From Flavobacteriaceae bacterium (GTDB taxonomy: Bacteria > Bacteroidota > Bacteroidia > Flavobacteriales > Flavobacteriaceae), in the NCBI GenBank assembly GCA_030613745.1, contig JAUWLK010000010.1:1-22820 (forward strand): a DNA stretch of 22,820 nt, in the 5' to 3' direction. Below are positions 22,212-22,820 of this stretch, piece by piece. A program made the position numbers and the translations under genes. The notes beneath the pieces were generated by a model that was given only the letters and a program-made list of their open reading frames with translations, searched no databases and was not told where the DNA came from. Within the stretch, counting starts at the first letter, position 1, and each line of letters starts with the position of its first letter.

Positions 22212-22820
22212 TTAGTTATTAGAAGCACCCTTTATCATTTGAATTCCGTCTTGAATTAAATGAGAAATTGATTTTTGTTCAGATAATTTATTCAAATGAT
22301 TCAATACCTTATCGGCAAATTTATCATTAATTCCTGTTTGAATAATTTCATATATTTCTAATAAAAGTAACCAGTCTGTAGGATAATCAAAAACTAATTT
22401 ATCATAAATAATTTTTAATTTTTCTAATTTCATTTCATTTTTTACCCTCATTTGCCTTACTTCATTGTACAGTTTATGTAACTCTTTCTCTTTAGAGCTA
22501 AATTTTATTTTATGTGTTTTTTCTTTAGGAGGTTCAAAATGTAAGCCATAACTATTTGCATCAGCAACACCAGAAAATGCTGAAACAATTGAAGCACCAA
22601 TAGCCATGTCATAAATTCCCCAAGAAGGATGGAATAAAATTTTATCATCCATTTTGACAATGCAATTTTTAAAAGAAATCAATATGATTTTACCTTGTAA
22701 GTTTCTTTTTCCTGTTATAATTTCTCCTTCTACGGTAATTCCTCTTTCAAATTGTAATTTAGTTATTTTTCCTTCGTAAATTCCATAAACTTTAAGATCA
22801 GTAGGTGACATATCTTCAAT
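22212..22820 (-). CDS. C-terminal part of a probable aromatic amino acid hydroxylase
   Basis: The frame is open to the right edge; the ATG at 22811 is preceded in frame by ATT-GAA-GAT with no stop, so this is the 3' part of a longer gene. I recognise the C-terminal extension of Bacteroidota phenylalanine-4-hydroxylase-like proteins: LQFERGITVEGEIITGKRN, ILISFKNCIVKMDD, LFHPSWGIYDMAIGASIVSAFSGVADANSYG and PKEKTHKI...KELHKLYNEVRQMR. The iron-binding catalytic domain would lie upstream, outside the window. The extension ends in a helical, charged tail (about 105-199). Its function in these enzymes is not known. The assignment comes from memory of the family. Confidence 0.6.
   Translation of the reverse strand: MEDMSPTDLKVYGIYEGKITKLQFERGITVEGEIITGKRNLQGKIILISFKNCIVKMDDKILFHPSWGIYDMAIGASIVSAFSGVADANSYGLHFEPPKEKTHKIKFSSKEKELHKLYNEVRQMRVKNEMKLEKLKIIYDKLVFDYPTDWLLLLEIYEIIQTGINDKFADKVLNHLNKLSEQKSISHLIQDGIQMIKGASNN

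Noticed and set aside
1..22820. CRISPR array, prophage, integrase or transposase
   Set aside because: No regular spaced repeats and no matching protein motifs in any plausible frame.

Overview
The window is AT-rich, gene-dense DNA from a member of the Bacteroidota, most likely a Flavobacteriaceae relative. Evidence for this: several TAnnTTTG -7 promoter boxes, almost no Shine-Dalgarno sequences, an IPExxxVDY-family gene between rnc and pyk, a DUF2141 protein, a four-helix-bundle (S23/IVP) gene, and a Bacteroidota-type C-terminal extension on an aromatic amino acid hydroxylase. No rRNA, tRNA, CRISPR array, transposase or phage gene was seen.

Layout. (1) 1-4560: a SUF iron-sulfur cluster operon (A-type carrier, sufB, sufC, sufD). 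A four-helix-bundle gene sits between sufB and sufC and is flanked by an imperfect inverted repeat. A palindrome overlaps the presumed transcription start of the operon. (2) 4615-5961, reverse strand: a membrane-anchored beta-lactamase-fold serine hydrolase. (3) 6206-14910: a co-directional block of a TetR regulator, a TolC-like outer membrane factor, a YbhG-like lipoprotein adaptor, a small four-helix membrane protein, two separate ABC ATPases that together resemble YbhF, two ABC-2 permeases (YbhS/YbhR-like), a secreted DUF2141 protein and an outer membrane phospholipase A (PldA/OMPLA) homologue. A compound palindrome just upstream of tetR is the likely autoregulatory operator. (4) 14997-16623: sufS, separated from sufABCD by about 10 kb, then a META/HslJ-like lipoprotein. 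(5) 16662-17722, reverse strand: rnhA and purN, overlapping by one base. (6) 17901-22203: acpP, fabF, rnc, the IPExxxVDY gene and pyk, with a strong hairpin between acpP and fabF. (7) 22212 to the right edge, reverse strand: the C-terminal part of a probable aromatic amino acid hydroxylase, cut off by the window.

The core metabolism genes are ordinary for this lineage. The most interesting part is the efflux block placed between sufD and sufS. It has two complementarily degenerate ATPases, an unassigned membrane protein in the middle of the operon, and an OMPLA at its end, which suggests a drug- or lipid-responsive envelope system. Several short dispersed palindromes and repeats sit in the gaps around this block and around the four-helix-bundle gene.
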